The notes: a model not told the origin generated them from the letters alone. Shown: positions 1 through 8,801, counted from the first letter of the stretch. The stretch: 40,039 nt of DNA from Brevibacillus massiliensis (GCF_000311785.1 NZ_HE978536.1:338358-378396); one strand, 5' to 3'. Made by a program: numbers and translations.

Positions 1-5
1 GAGAA

Positions 6-39
6 ACGCGGGGTGCAGTTCATCAACTGCACCCCGCGT
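6..39. terminator. Strong hairpin terminator downstream of tcdA
   Basis: A perfect 15-bp stem (6-20 with 25-39) closes on a 4-base loop. On the minus strand it is followed by TTTCTC at the window edge, so it most likely ends the tcdA transcript. The plus side has only a short T-rich tail (ATTTTCC), so it could work in both directions. Positions 40-149 hold nothing else I recognise. Confidence 0.75.
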
Positions 40-149
40 CATTTTCCGTTAGAGAGCATTGCCCCTGGGAACCGGGAAAAAGGGCTCACTTACGTTGCGT
101 CACGCCTGCGCTGGCTCCCATTTTCTCTGCCACGCGCGCTTCTCTCCCG

Positions 150-905
150 CTACCCCTTTACGGGCTGCCAGCCGATGAGGTCGCGAACGATCACACTGGC
201 CATGATCAATCCGGCAACAGACGGAACAAAGGCATTGCTGGCCGGAGGCTGGGTCACTTTGCGGATCGGCGAGTCCGGATTGACGACGACCTGCTGCAGG
301 ACATCAGCGTGGATGGGTACCGGGATTTCCTTGGAGTAGACCACCTTGACCCCCTTGTAGATGCGCTCCTTGCGCAGTTCGCGGCGGATCACCTTGGCGA
401 TCGGATCGTAGCTGGTCTGGGAGATATCCGCCACTTCAAACCGGGTCGGATCCATTTTGTTGGCTGCTCCCATGCTGCATATGATCGGGATGCCGCGTCT
501 TCTCGCTTCGAGAATCAGGTGAATCTTGGCGGAGACGACATCCATCGCATCGGCGATGTAGTCCAGTCGGTGGGCGAACAACTCTGATGCGGTCTCGGCG
601 TTGTAAAACATCTGCATCGCCACCACTTCACACTCCGGGTTGATCAGGGCGATGCGCTGTTTCATCAGCTCGACCTTTTGCTGTCCAATCGTCTGCAGGT
701 TGGCATGGATCTGCCTGTTGATATTCGTGATATCGACGACGTCCTTGTCGATCAGGACCAGTTTGCCTACTCCGGTACGGGCCAGAGCTTCGGCGGTAAA
801 CGAACCTACCCCGCCCACCCCGAGCACGGCCACAGAACTCGCTTTCAGCTTTTCCAGCCCTTCCGGCCCGAACGCCAATTCACACCGGGAAAATTGATGG
901 AGCAT
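150..905 (-). CDS. tcdA: tRNA threonylcarbamoyladenosine dehydratase (TcdA/YrvM)
   Basis: This is an E1-like ThiF/HesA/MoeB-fold enzyme of 251 aa. The family converts t6A37 of ANN-decoding tRNAs to cyclic ct6A in an ATP-dependent dehydration in the cytoplasm. Visible marks are the Rossmann loop GVGGVG near residues 29-34, DKDVVDITNINRQ near 52-65, and the GAANKMDP segment after mid-protein. I start at ATG 905 because GAAAGG lies 9 bases upstream; the longer in-frame TTG at 914 would abut that Shine-Dalgarno. It lies downstream of aspS and the 6S RNA on the same strand, the arrangement of aspS-bsrA-yrvM in B. subtilis. No clear promoter of its own is visible, so it may depend on read-through or a weak promoter in the gap. 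Confidence 0.93.
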   Translation of the reverse strand: MLHQFSRCELAFGPEGLEKLKASSVAVLGVGGVGSFTAEALARTGVGKLVLIDKDVVDITNINRQIHANLQTIGQQKVELMKQRIALINPECEVVAMQMFYNAETASELFAHRLDYIADAMDVVSAKIHLILEARRRGIPIICSMGAANKMDPTRFEVADISQTSYDPIAKVIRRELRKERIYKGVKVVYSKEIPVPIHADVLQQVVVNPDSPIRKVTQPPASNAFVPSVAGLIMASVIVRDLIGWQPVKG

Positions 906-950
906 AACAAACAACCTTTCAGATGTGGATTAGATATAAATCAGTGCGGG

Positions 951-1145
951 CAAAAACGGGAAAGAGCCCCGTTATGCCGTGGCCTCCCTTGCGTTTTGAA
1001 CCTGCTTTTGGCAGGTGGGTGTTCGGCCGAATCAAGCCAGACGTCCACTCTTTCGGAGGCATGTCTTTTTGATAACGGACGGGGAACTCCCTGAACAATC
1101 ATTGTGGCTCAAAACGATTGGCAGTCACGTACATCGCAGGACTCT
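951..1145 (-). ncRNA. ssrS: 6S RNA (6S-1/BsrA-type)
   Basis: The gap between aspS and tcdA is where B. subtilis encodes 6S-1 RNA, which binds sigma-A RNA polymerase holoenzyme by mimicking an open promoter. The predicted transcript is about 195 nt, close to the known length. Its two ends fold back: an 8-bp pairing joins 1116-1109 with 999-992 (CGTTTTGA/TCAAAACG), outside it are short CGTG/CACG and ATGT/GCAT pairings, and a large central region is left mostly unpaired, the 6S architecture. It begins just after a GATAAT box (1157-1152) and ends at a terminator: AACGGG/CCCGTT stem (955-973) plus a T run. The call rests on location, length and fold, not on a covariance search; exact ends are estimates. 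Confidence 0.8.
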
Positions 1146-1151
1146 CATCCT

Positions 1152-1180
1152 ATTATCTCCCATTGCAGCGAAGCTAAAAA
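1152..1180 (-). promoter_or_regulatory. Promoter of the 6S RNA
   Basis: A GATAAT -10 hexamer lies at 1157-1152, about 7 bases before the inferred 6S start. Seventeen bases upstream is only a weak -35 (TTTTTA-like). It sits immediately downstream of the aspS stop codon, so the RNA could also be processed from aspS read-through. Confidence 0.5.
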
Positions 1181-1199
1181 CAGGCAGCGAACATCCCGC

Positions 1200-2987
1200 T
1201 TACGCGTTTACCTTCGCTTCTTCTTCCTCTTCCACCGTCACGGCAATGTGGAGCTGCTTGAGCTGTGCCGGATCCACCTCGCCTGGCGCGTCCGTCATCA
1301 AGTCGGAAGCGCTGGCCGTTTTCGGGAAGGCGATGACTTCGCGCAGGTTGGTACGGCTGGCAAGCAGCATGATCAGGCGGTCCAGCCCCAGCGCGATCCC
1401 CCCGTGCGGCGGTGTGCCGTACTCAAAGGCGTCGAGCAGGAAGCCGAACTTCTCCTGCGCCTCCTCGGGGCTGAAGCCCAGTGCCTTGAACATCTTCTCC
1501 TGCACGTCCCGCTTGTAGATCCGCATCGATCCTCCGCCCAGCTCGTACCCGTTGAGGACCAAGTCGTACGCTTGTGCCCGCATGGCTCCCGGATTGGATT
1601 CAAACAGGTGCAGGTCTTCGTCTTTCGGACGGGTAAACGGATGGTGCAGCGCGACATAGCGGCCTTCTTCTTCATCCCATTCCACCAGCGGGAAGTCTAC
1701 TACCCAGAGGAAAGCGAATTGGCTGTGATCGATCAGTCCCAGCTCATGGCCAAATTTCAGGCGGAGCGCTCCCAGGGCGTCGGCCACCACTTTTGGCTTG
1801 TCGGCGACGAACAGCAGCAAGTCGCCTTCTTCGGCAGCCAGCCGCGCTTTCAACTCGGCGAGTTCAGCCTCGCTGAAAAACTTGGCGATCGGCCCTTTCA
1901 CTTCGCCGTCCTTCAGGCCGATCCAGGCTACTCCCTTGGCTCCGTAGCGGGCCGCGAACTTCGTCAAGTCATCCGCTTCCTTGCGGGAGTAGTGGCCGCA
2001 CCCTTTGGCGTTGATGCCCTTCACCCTGCCGTCGTTTTCCAAGGCGCTGGTGAACACCTTGAACCCGCTGCCTGCCACGACGTCGGAGACATCGACCAGT
2101 TCCATGCCAAAGCGCACGTCCGGCTTGTCAGAGCCGTAGCGGTCCATCGCTTCCTGGTAGGTCAGGCGCGGGAAGGGCGTCGGCACGTCGATGCCAATCG
2201 TCTGCTTGAACACGTAGGCCACCATCTGCTCCATCATCGGCAGCAGCTCTTCCATCGGCAAAAACGAGGTCTCGATGTCCACCTGGGTAAACTCCGGCTG
2301 ACGGTCCGCCCGCAGGTCTTCGTCGCGGAAGCAGCGGGCAATCTGGTAGTAGCGCTCAAATCCGGAGACCATCAAGAGCTGCTTGAACAGCTGCGGCGAC
2401 TGCGGCAGGGCGTAGAATTCGCCCGGATGGACGCGGGACGGCACCAGGTAGTCGCGGGCCCCTTCCGGCGTGCTCTTCGTCAGTACCGGCGTCTCCACCT
2501 CGAGGAAGCCTTGTCCGTCAAGGAAATCGCGGAACGCTTTGGCCGCTTTGCTGCGCAGGATGAAGGTGCGCTGCATCTCCGGACGGCGCAGGTCGAGATA
2601 GCGGTACTTCAGCCGCACCTGCTCGTCCACGTCCAGCCCGTCTTCGATCTGGAACGGCGGTGTCTTCGCCTCGTTGACAATGGTGATCTGGGAAGCGGCT
2701 ATCTCGATTTCCCCTGTCTTCAGCTTGGGATTGACGGCTTCCGGATCGCGGGCGATCACTTTCCCCTTCACCGACAGGACGTATTCGCTGCGGACCTTGT
2801 CCGCCAGCTCCCAGGCTTCCTTGTTTACCTCCGGGTTGAATACCACCTGCACGATGCCGCTGCGGTCACGCAGGTCGATAAAGATGACCCCGCCCAGGTC
2901 GCGCCGCTTGTTCACCCAGCCATTCAGCGTGATCTCCTGGCCCAAATGCTCTTTGTTCACTTCACCACAAAAGATTGTACGGTACAT
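1200..2987 (-). CDS. aspS: Aspartyl-tRNA synthetase
   Basis: Class II aminoacyl-tRNA synthetase of 595 aa, full length for the bacterial type with an inserted GAD domain; it charges tRNA-Asp in the cytoplasm. Order: N-terminal OB-fold anticodon-binding domain (about 1-105, with [11 protein letters not shown]), catalytic core with motif 2 ([17 protein letters not shown], about residues 218-234), the GAD insertion, and C-terminal motif 3 ([14 protein letters not shown]). The start ATG has GGAGG six bases upstream. It lies 16 nt after hisS on the same strand with no terminator between, so the two form an operon under the T-box leader. Whether it is discriminating or also charges tRNA-Asn cannot be judged from here. 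Confidence 0.98.
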   Translation of the reverse strand: MYRTIFCGEVNKEHLGQEITLNGWVNKRRDLGGVIFIDLRDRSGIVQVVFNPEVNKEAWELADKVRSEYVLSVKGKVIARDPEAVNPKLKTGEIEIAASQITIVNEAKTPPFQIEDGLDVDEQVRLKYRYLDLRRPEMQRTFILRSKAAKAFRDFLDGQGFLEVETPVLTKSTPEGARDYLVPSRVHPGEFYALPQSPQLFKQLLMVSGFERYYQIARCFRDEDLRADRQPEFTQVDIETSFLPMEELLPMMEQMVAYVFKQTIGIDVPTPFPRLTYQEAMDRYGSDKPDVRFGMELVDVSDVVAGSGFKVFTSALENDGRVKGINAKGCGHYSRKEADDLTKFAARYGAKGVAWIGLKDGEVKGPIAKFFSEAELAELKARLAAEEGDLLLFVADKPKVVADALGALRLKFGHELGLIDHSQFAFLWVVDFPLVEWDEEEGRYVALHHPFTRPKDEDLHLFESNPGAMRAQAYDLVLNGYELGGGSMRIYKRDVQEKMFKALGFSPEEAQEKFGFLLDAFEYGTPPHGGIALGLDRLIMLLASRTNLREVIAFPKTASASDLMTDAPGEVDPAQLKQLHIAVTVEEEEEAKVNA

Positions 2988-3003
2988 AACGATCCTCCAC
3001 TCT

Positions 3004-4272
3004 CTATTTCAGCTTGCTGATAAGGGCTGCTACCGCTTCCCCCGCCGACACGGTTTGCTGCTCCCCGGTGCCCATTTCCTTGAGGACGACAGTGCCTGCT
3101 TGCAGTTCGGCTTCGCCGATGATCAGCGTGTAGCGGGCCTGCAGGCGGTCTGCCGCTTTCAACTGGGCTTTCATCTTGCGCTCCAGGTAATCCATTTCCG
3201 CCGTCAGGCCGGCACCGCGCAGCTGGTCCAGCAGGCGGAAGGCCGGCCGCTTCGCCTCAGGTGTTTGAACGACGACGTAACAGTCGATCGCCGTATCGAC
3301 GGGCAGCTCTACTCCCTGCTTTTCCAGCGCGAGCAAGAGCCGCTCGATGCTCAGCGCAAAACCGATTCCCGGCATGTCTTCGCCGCCCAGCTCAGCCACC
3401 AGGCCGTTGTAGCGTCCGCCGCCACAGAGCGTTTCCACGGCGCCGATCTCCGCCATCTTGATCTCAAAGGCGGTCTGCGTGTAGTAATCCAGCCCGCGGA
3501 CCAATCTCGGGTTTACCGTGAAAGGAATCTCCAGATCGGTCAGATAGGACTGCACCGCCGCGAAGTGAGCCGCCGATTCCTCGCTCAGGTAGTCGAGAAT
3601 CGAGGGAGCGTCCTTCGTCAGCGCTCGGCACTTCGCATTCTTGCAGTCGAGCACCCGCAGCGGATTGCGGTCAATCCGCGACTGGCAGTCCTCGCACAGC
3701 TCGCCGCGGACGTTGTTCAGGAAGGCGACCAGCTCCACCCGGTGGCGGGCCCGATCCTCCAGGGTCCCGACGCTGTTTAATTCGACGCTCAGTCCCTTTA
3801 ATCCCAATTCCTGGTAAAAACGAATCGCCACAGCAATCGTCTCCGCGTCGATCGCCGGGTCGACGGCGCCAATCGCCTCGATGCCAAACTGGGTAAACTG
3901 GCGGAAACGTCCGGCCTGCGGGCGTTCATGGCGAAACATCGGGCCGATGTAGTACATCTTGGTCGGCTGGTTAGGCGCGCCGTACAGCTTTTTCTCCACA
4001 TAGGAGCGAACGACTCCCGCCGTCCCTTCCGGCCGCAAAGTCAGCCCGCCTTCGCCGCGCCACTCGACGCTGTACATCTCTTTTTCGACGATGTCAGTCG
4101 TCTCGCCGACGCCGCGTTGGAACAGCTCGGTGTGTTCAAAAATCGGCGTGCGAATCTCATGGTAGTTGTAGCGGCGGCAGAGATCGCGGGCTTTTTGCTC
4201 CACGTACTGCCACAGCTCGACGGTTCCCGGCATGACGTCCTGCGTTCCGCGCGGGATTTGAATCTTGGACAT
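3004..4272 (-). CDS. hisS: Histidyl-tRNA synthetase
   Basis: Class II synthetase of 422 aa, the usual bacterial length, charging tRNA-His. It shows the N-terminal [10 protein letters not shown] motif, motif 2 ([15 protein letters not shown]), the histidine-specific [12 protein letters not shown] motif, motif 3 ([12 protein letters not shown]) and a C-terminal anticodon-binding domain (about 325-422). ATG 4272 has GAGGAGGG seven bases upstream. It is the first gene of hisS-aspS and directly follows the T-box terminator/antiterminator, so its expression is set by that switch. Confidence 0.98.
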   Translation of the reverse strand: MSKIQIPRGTQDVMPGTVELWQYVEQKARDLCRRYNYHEIRTPIFEHTELFQRGVGETTDIVEKEMYSVEWRGEGGLTLRPEGTAGVVRSYVEKKLYGAPNQPTKMYYIGPMFRHERPQAGRFRQFTQFGIEAIGAVDPAIDAETIAVAIRFYQELGLKGLSVELNSVGTLEDRARHRVELVAFLNNVRGELCEDCQSRIDRNPLRVLDCKNAKCRALTKDAPSILDYLSEESAAHFAAVQSYLTDLEIPFTVNPRLVRGLDYYTQTAFEIKMAEIGAVETLCGGGRYNGLVAELGGEDMPGIGFALSIERLLLALEKQGVELPVDTAIDCYVVVQTPEAKRPAFRLLDQLRGAGLTAEMDYLERKMKAQLKAADRLQARYTLIIGEAELQAGTVVLKEMGTGEQQTVSAGEAVAALISKLK

Positions 4273-4596
4273 GTCCTAACCCTCCTCTTTGACCTGAAAA
4301 AAGAAAACCTCCCGCCTCTGACGAAAGCTCCGCTTCGCGTCAGGGACGAGAGGTTGGTTCTTAACTCCCGTGGTGCCACCCTAATTGGATACAAGACAAG
4401 TATCCCACTTATTTACGGCCGATAACGCCGGCCCTGCGCCAGCAGCTACTGGGCATCGCTGTTCGCTGCGGGTCCTCCGGGAAGTCATTCGCCAAGTCGT
4501 CATAGAGAAGTGCTCACAGCCTTAGACACTTCCTCTCTGGCTATCCGGTGCCTGGTTACTTGGTCCCATCATCAGATACGGATTGTGAAAACTTAT
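4273..4596 (-). promoter_or_regulatory. T-box riboswitch leader of hisS-aspS, probable tRNA-Asp sensor
   Basis: The conserved T-box AGGGTGGCACCACGGG lies at 4382-4367, followed by a terminator with a long stem (4355-4338 with 4323-4306) and a T run near 4305-4297. Uncharged tRNA would favour the antiterminator containing the T-box. Stem I starts at GGGA (4567-4564) followed by AGTA (4560-4557), and its 3' strand carries GAA, T, GAC, TTCCC, so the likely specifier is GAC (Asp) at 4486-4484. Two more GAC triplets lie at 4501-4496. The bulge TGGC would pair with an acceptor end GCCA, fitting discriminator G of tRNA-Asp and not C of bacterial tRNA-His. The T-box is certain; the amino-acid assignment is inference. 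Confidence 0.93.
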
Positions 4597-4602
4597 TACC
4601 GA

Positions 4603-4631
4603 ATCATAGCAAATTGTCGAAACAGAGTCAA
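4603..4631 (-). promoter_or_regulatory. Sigma-A promoter of the hisS-aspS T-box transcript
   Basis: TTGACT (4631-4626), a 17-base spacer and TATGAT (4608-4603) on the minus strand make a near-consensus vegetative promoter. Transcription would begin near 4596, at the start of the T-box leader. Confidence 0.85.
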
Positions 4632-4655
4632 TGATTGCTCCGCACAAAATGTTTT

Positions 4656-6170
4656 TTACCGGGAAAGCTCGACACCCTTGCTGTACAGTTCCTCCAAATC
4701 CCGCAATTTGTCTGCGACAAGCTGTTTATACGTGTCGTTGTACGTCTTGGGGTCTTTCGGATTCGCCCAGCGGGTCAGCTTTCCCGAGCCGGGTGCCATC
4801 AGCTTCGAGACGGCGCCGCAGCCCAGCCCCAGGATGGTCTGCGCCTCTTCCATCATCAGGATGTTGTAGATGCTCTCGCAGCCTTCCAGGGAATAGCCGA
4901 TGTTTTCCAGGTTGCCGAGGATGTTCTTTTGTCTGTACAAGTAGTAGGGAACATAGCCGTGTTCCTCCGTCCACCGGCTGGCCAGCTCCATCATTTGCTG
5001 GATTTCCGTGCGACCCGCCACCCTGTACTTCTCCTTGTTTTGGGTCATCTCCGAGGCCCTCTTGAACGAGAGGGTGTGGACCGTCAGCGAACTGGGCATC
5101 AGCTTTTCCACTTCGGCCAAACTGTGTTTCACGTCAGCCAGCCCTTCGTTTGGCAAACCGATGATCAGGTCCATGTTGATATTGGTCAACCCCATCTCCA
5201 TCGCCAGCCGGTATTTCTCCACCGTCTCCTGCACGGAATGGTGGCGGCCGATGGCATGCAGCGTCTCATCGGTAAACGACTGCGGGTTGATGCTGATCCG
5301 GTCAACTTTCCATTTCTTCATCACGTCGATCTTTTCCGGCGTGATGGTATCCGGGCGCCCCGCTTCGACGGTCAGTTCGCGCACGTGCTCGAGATTGGGA
5401 AAAGACGCGTGCATCTCCTGAAACAGGCTGTCCAGCTCTTCCGCCGTAATGCTGGTCGGCGTCCCGCCGCCGAAATAGATCGAAGTGATCCGCATATCGT
5501 GCCGCCTGAGCCAGTCGCCGACGGAGCGGATCTCGTAGCGCAGCCCTTCCAAAAAGCCGCCCACCGAATTTTTTTGTCCCCCGATGGCATAAGCAGGAAA
5601 CGTACAGTAGGCACACTTCGTCGGACAAAATGGGATGCCGATGTAGACAGAGAGCTCCCGGTCAATCTGGTAAAAGTCAGGCACCACCCGCAGCTGGCGG
5701 TCGACGATGCGCTGCAACAGCTCCAGTTTGTACGGGCGGACCATGTAGTCTTCCCTGAGGTGGCGATGAGCCTCCTCTCTGCTCATCCCGGACGTCAGCA
5801 GCTTGTGGAGAAGCTTGGTGGGACGAATCCCGGTGAGGATGCCCCACCCCTGTTCGATCCCGGTCAGCTGCTCCAACAGGCAGAGCAGCGTGTAGCTGAC
5901 CGCTTGTTTGGCCGTCTTCTGAACCGCTTTGGGATCGCCGCTGACGTACGGTCGGGTATAGTCGAAGGAGAACTCCCGGCCTTCGGCATGCAGCCTGCCG
6001 TGTGCCCGAGCCCCCTGATCCGTATGGTTGACCGAGAGAAAAATCCGCATGCCGGGCTGGCTGTCGTCCCAGTCGCCGACGTAAACGATCTCTGGGTCTT
6101 CGTAAAACAGAGCGAGGATCAAGCCGATCTCCCGCTCAAACGTATGTCCTGCACATTTGATCTGGATCAT
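4656..6170 (-). CDS. hemZ: Coproporphyrinogen III dehydrogenase HemZ (radical SAM)
   Basis: Oxygen-independent coproporphyrinogen III oxidase-type enzyme of 504 aa, the length of Bacillus HemZ. The radical-SAM cluster motif CPTKCAYC lies about residues 170-177, followed by FGGGTPTS and the SAM-contact INPQSF region; a long N-terminal extension precedes the core. The family performs, or is proposed to perform, anaerobic decarboxylation of coproporphyrinogen III in haem synthesis. I start at ATG 6170 because AGGTGA is correctly spaced; an upstream in-frame start at 6233 has no ribosome site and would overlap the promoter. No strong terminator follows before the hisS promoter. True HemN activity of HemZ proteins is debated, so the family call is firmer than the reaction. 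Confidence 0.92.
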   Translation of the reverse strand: MIQIKCAGHTFEREIGLILALFYEDPEIVYVGDWDDSQPGMRIFLSVNHTDQGARAHGRLHAEGREFSFDYTRPYVSGDPKAVQKTAKQAVSYTLLCLLEQLTGIEQGWGILTGIRPTKLLHKLLTSGMSREEAHRHLREDYMVRPYKLELLQRIVDRQLRVVPDFYQIDRELSVYIGIPFCPTKCAYCTFPAYAIGGQKNSVGGFLEGLRYEIRSVGDWLRRHDMRITSIYFGGGTPTSITAEELDSLFQEMHASFPNLEHVRELTVEAGRPDTITPEKIDVMKKWKVDRISINPQSFTDETLHAIGRHHSVQETVEKYRLAMEMGLTNINMDLIIGLPNEGLADVKHSLAEVEKLMPSSLTVHTLSFKRASEMTQNKEKYRVAGRTEIQQMMELASRWTEEHGYVPYYLYRQKNILGNLENIGYSLEGCESIYNILMMEEAQTILGLGCGAVSKLMAPGSGKLTRWANPKDPKTYNDTYKQLVADKLRDLEELYSKGVELSR

Positions 6171-6204
6171 GAAAGTCACCTGCTTTGCAAAGTACGCTAC
6201 GCCC

Positions 6205-6233
6205 AGTGTAACGGTCCGGGGGAAGACCGTCAA
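6205..6233 (-). promoter_or_regulatory. hemZ promoter with an inverted repeat between -35 and -10
   Basis: TTGACG (6233-6228), 17 bases and TACACT (6210-6205) form a plausible sigma-A promoter about 35 bases before the hemZ ATG. A perfect 6-bp dyad (ACGGTC at 6211-6216, GACCGT at 6225-6230) with an 8-base centre fills the spacer, as an operator would. The regulator is unknown. Confidence 0.6.
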
Positions 6234-6252
6234 CCTGAAGCGCCTGGCAGGT

Positions 6253-6426
6253 TTAACGGGTCATTTTTCCCCGCAGCTGGCGTCCGTCTTTCATGCTGAG
6301 ATGATATTCACGGGACAATTCCACGTCGCTCATGACCGACTCCCGCTCCAGAAAATCGTGAAAGTCGACTGATGCACCCTTGTTGTTCATCTGCTGCGCA
6401 ACGGTTCCTTTAAAAGATTGTCGCAT
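6253..6426 (-). CDS. Conserved-looking 57-aa protein, possibly YrzK-like
   Basis: An ATG at 6426 has a very good ribosome site (GGAGGA, 5 bases away) and opens a 57-codon frame. The protein is highly charged and soluble, with no signal or membrane segment. Its second half (roughly 28-56) looks helical and faintly like a helix-turn-helix (SDVELSREYHLSMKDGRQL). It lies between the cell-wall amidase (divergent) and hemZ, the position of yrzK between yrvJ and hisS in B. subtilis, so homology to YrzK is possible but unproven. A longer frame starting at 6636 lacks a ribosome site and is not the gene. Function unknown. Confidence 0.7.
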   Translation of the reverse strand: MRQSFKGTVAQQMNNKGASVDFHDFLERESVMSDVELSREYHLSMKDGRQLRGKMTR

Positions 6427-6618
6427 CGTGTTCCTCCTGCCTTGGGGCAAGGTTGCGATTGCAGCAGCACTTGCCTTTCCCCTCTTAGTCTCTCCGGTTT
6501 TAGTGCGATCCAAACCTTCGACTAAACTTGTCGATTGATGCAGGAAAATCAAGGGAAAAAGTCGAATGAGTATGAGGATGTAGGAAACAGAAGAACATTG
6601 TGGAAAGGATGTACATAC

Positions 6619-8199
6619 GTGTTTACTCGTTTGCAACAGCTTGCTGGTTCCGGTCTGCTTCTCGCTGTCTGTCTCGCTTCAGGTTATGCCGCTGATGCCG
6701 CTTCCAGCCACGTCGAGGTAACGGGAGATCGGGTAAATATCCGTTCCGGCCCCGGCCTTACGTACGACGTGATTTCCAGTGTCAACGCGAAAACAACGCT
6801 GCCAGTCATTACGCAAAAGAATGACTGGTATCAAATAACCTTGCCAAACGGAAAGACGGGTTGGATCACCAGCCAATACGCCAAATCGGTTACACCGTCG
6901 GCACAGCCATCCACGCCTGCGCCGGCAGCGACGGGCAAGTCGTATATTGAGAGTAAAGTGGACAGCTTGAATGTTCGTACAGCTCCGAATACTTCGTCAG
7001 CCGTAATCCAGCAGATCAATCCCAAGACGAAGTACCTCGTCCTGAAGAAAGACGGGGATTGGATGCAAATTCAACTGAGCGGACAGAAGACAGGCTGGGT
7101 GGCCGGCTGGCTGGTAGAGGAAAGCAAGGAGGCTGCTGCTTCGCCCCAACCGCCCGCCGAACAGCCTAAACAGACGATCACCGTACCAGACACCATGGAT
7201 GTCCATGCCGGTCCGGGAGAAACGTATGAAACCATCGGCCAACTCAGCACCGGTGACACCCTGCAGGTTCTCGGCGTGTCGAACGGCTGGTCAAAAATCA
7301 CCTATGACGGACGCGAAGGGTGGATCCTGATGGCGCCGCCAGCACCGTCCGGCTCGTCGACAACGCCGCCGTCTGACATCGCCCCAGCGGCACCGGATCA
7401 GCCAGCTCCTCCGTCCACCCCGGCAGCGGAAACGGTGCGGGTAAATGTGGACAACCTGAACCTGCGGGCTACTCCATCCTTGGAAGGACAGGTACTCGCC
7501 ACACTGGCAAACGGGACAAGCTTGACCGTGCTTGCCAGACAGGGCGATTGGATCCAGGTAAAAACACCAGATAACAAGACCGGCTGGGTGGCAAACTGGC
7601 TGGTAGATGATCTGGCGAAAAAACCGCCGGTTGTCGTCACCGCGGACTCGTTAAAAGGAAAGGTCATCGTCGTCGATGCCGGACACGGCGGACAGGACGG
7701 CGGAGCTACCGGCACGCACTACAAAACCTTGGAAAAGGAAGTCAACCTTCAGGTAGCACAGTACTTGCAGGCAAAATTGGCTGCAGCCGGAGCCACGGTG
7801 ATCATGACCCGCACGGATGACAGCTATCCGACGCTGCAGAACAGGGTGGACATAGCGGTGCAAAACAAGGCCGATCTGTTCGTCAGCGTTCATCACAACA
7901 CCCATCCCAACAACGCCACCAACGGGACGATTGTGTTCTACTACGACAAGGGAAAATCCAGCAAGCTTGCTTCCCACGTACAAAGCGAACTGGTCCGGGC
8001 CACACAGTACAAGGATATGAACGCCCGCTACGGCGATTATTTCGTCCTGCGTGAAAACCCGGTGCCTGCGATTCTCACGGAAATCAACTTCTTGACCAAT
8101 GCCGAGGACGAGGCCCACGCCCGCGATCCTGAGTACCAGGCTCTCGCCGCCGAGGGGATCTGCAAAGGGATTGTGAGTTACTTCCAATCTGGACAATAG
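6619..8199 (+). CDS. Secreted N-acetylmuramoyl-L-alanine amidase with four SH3b repeats (YrvJ-like)
   Basis: Exported cell-wall hydrolase of 526 aa that cleaves the bond between muramic acid and L-alanine. Order: signal peptide (1-28, cleavage near ADAAS), four bacterial SH3 domains (about 29-88, 108-168, 187-240, 273-335) joined by Pro/Ala/Ser-rich linkers, then an Amidase_3 domain (about 345-526). Zinc ligands and catalytic residues are visible: DAGHGG, LEKEV, SVHHN and the late LTEINF glutamate. The start is GTG 6619, with AAAGGATG seven bases upstream and the signal peptide directly after; the in-frame TTG at 6535 would bury the signal. The place next to dtd-relA matches B. subtilis yrvJ. 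SH3b domains probably bind peptidoglycan. Confidence 0.92.
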   Translation: MFTRLQQLAGSGLLLAVCLASGYAADAASSHVEVTGDRVNIRSGPGLTYDVISSVNAKTTLPVITQKNDWYQITLPNGKTGWITSQYAKSVTPSAQPSTPAPAATGKSYIESKVDSLNVRTAPNTSSAVIQQINPKTKYLVLKKDGDWMQIQLSGQKTGWVAGWLVEESKEAAASPQPPAEQPKQTITVPDTMDVHAGPGETYETIGQLSTGDTLQVLGVSNGWSKITYDGREGWILMAPPAPSGSSTTPPSDIAPAAPDQPAPPSTPAAETVRVNVDNLNLRATPSLEGQVLATLANGTSLTVLARQGDWIQVKTPDNKTGWVANWLVDDLAKKPPVVVTADSLKGKVIVVDAGHGGQDGGATGTHYKTLEKEVNLQVAQYLQAKLAAAGATVIMTRTDDSYPTLQNRVDIAVQNKADLFVSVHHNTHPNNATNGTIVFYYDKGKSSKLASHVQSELVRATQYKDMNARYGDYFVLRENPVPAILTEINFLTNAEDEAHARDPEYQALAAEGICKGIVSYFQSGQ

Positions 8200-8201
8200 G
8201 C

Positions 8202-8243
8202 AAAAAAACTGCCGCCCTTCTAACCGTTGGGCGGCAGTTTTTT
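8202..8243. terminator. Bidirectional terminator between the amidase and dtd
   Basis: CTGCCGCCC/GGGCGGCAG stem with A7 before and T6 after, serving the convergent amidase (plus) and dtd (minus) transcripts. The T run overlaps the dtd stop codon. Confidence 0.92.
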
Positions 8244-8682
8244 ATTCACTTTCGACTATGAGGGTGACCGGACCGTCGTTTACCAGGCTGACTTCCATCA
8301 TCGCGCCGAACTTGCCGGTCGCCACGACCAATCCTTTTTCCCGCAGCTTCTGGTTAAACAATTCGTACAAAGGCTCCGCCTGCTCCGGACGAGCGGCGGC
8401 CATAAAATTGGGCCGGCGTCCCTTGCGGCAGTCTCCGTATAAGGTAAATTGGGAAACGGACAAGATCTGTCCGCCTGTCTCCAGGACAGAGTGATTCATC
8501 TTCCCTTCTTCATCTTCAAAAATTCGCAGATGGGCCACTTTTTCCGCTACGTAGGAAACTTCCTTTTCCGTGTCTTCATGGGTGATGCCGACAAGCAGCA
8601 CCAGGCCGTGCTCGATCCGGCCCACCTCTTCCCCGGCTACCGTGACACGTGCTGCTCGCGAGCGCTGAACGACGACTCTCAT
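8242..8682 (-). CDS. dtd: D-aminoacyl-tRNA deacylase
   Basis: Cytoplasmic proofreading enzyme of 146 aa that hydrolyses D-aminoacyl-tRNA (and Gly-tRNA-Ala). The two family signatures are intact: SQFTLYGDC (about residues 77-85), forming the active-site edge, and the cross-dimer Gly-Pro loop NDGPVT near the C-terminus. ATG 8682 has GGAGG at about 9 bases. In B. subtilis dtd lies immediately downstream of relA; here about 2.2 kb of AT-rich accessory DNA separates them and dtd has its own promoter. Confidence 0.97.
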   Translation of the reverse strand: MRVVVQRSRAARVTVAGEEVGRIEHGLVLLVGITHEDTEKEVSYVAEKVAHLRIFEDEEGKMNHSVLETGGQILSVSQFTLYGDCRKGRRPNFMAAARPEQAEPLYELFNQKLREKGLVVATGKFGAMMEVSLVNDGPVTLIVESE

Positions 8683-8715
8683 CGGTGATATCCTCCAAAA
8701 CTGTGTATATGGGCC

Positions 8716-8744
8716 ATTATACCAGTTTGTGGGACGAGCGTCAT
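8716..8744 (-). promoter_or_regulatory. dtd promoter
   Basis: On the minus strand TATAAT (8721-8716) is preceded by TGG, giving an extended -10, with ATGACG (8744-8739) 17 bases upstream as -35. It lies about 35 bases before the dtd start codon. Confidence 0.75.
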
Positions 8745-8787
8745 CGTTGGCGAGAAAAACAGTAAAAGAAGTTTCAGCAGGTCAAAT

Positions 8788-8801
8788 TGTTTGTACGAAC
8801 A
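8788..8801. promoter_or_regulatory. Near-perfect 14-bp palindrome, operator-like
   Basis: TGTTTGTACGAACA is a palindrome with one mismatched pair. It lies upstream of the dtd promoter and just outside the large inverted-repeat element. It resembles a repressor site but matches no consensus I can name; it fails as a LexA box beyond the CGAAC half. Confidence 0.3.

Noticed and set aside
1104-3020. 638-codon open frame on the plus strand across aspS
   Set aside because: It is the antisense shadow of aspS; no ribosome site and a composition full of His, Arg and Gln typical of antisense frames in GC-rich genes.
4635-6299. 554-codon plus-strand frame across hemZ
   Set aside because: Antisense shadow of a well-supported hemZ; no ribosome site or known domain.
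6535-6618. N-terminal extension of the amidase from TTG 6535
   Set aside because: It would place a hydrophilic stretch before the signal peptide, and the GTG at 6619 has the ribosome site.
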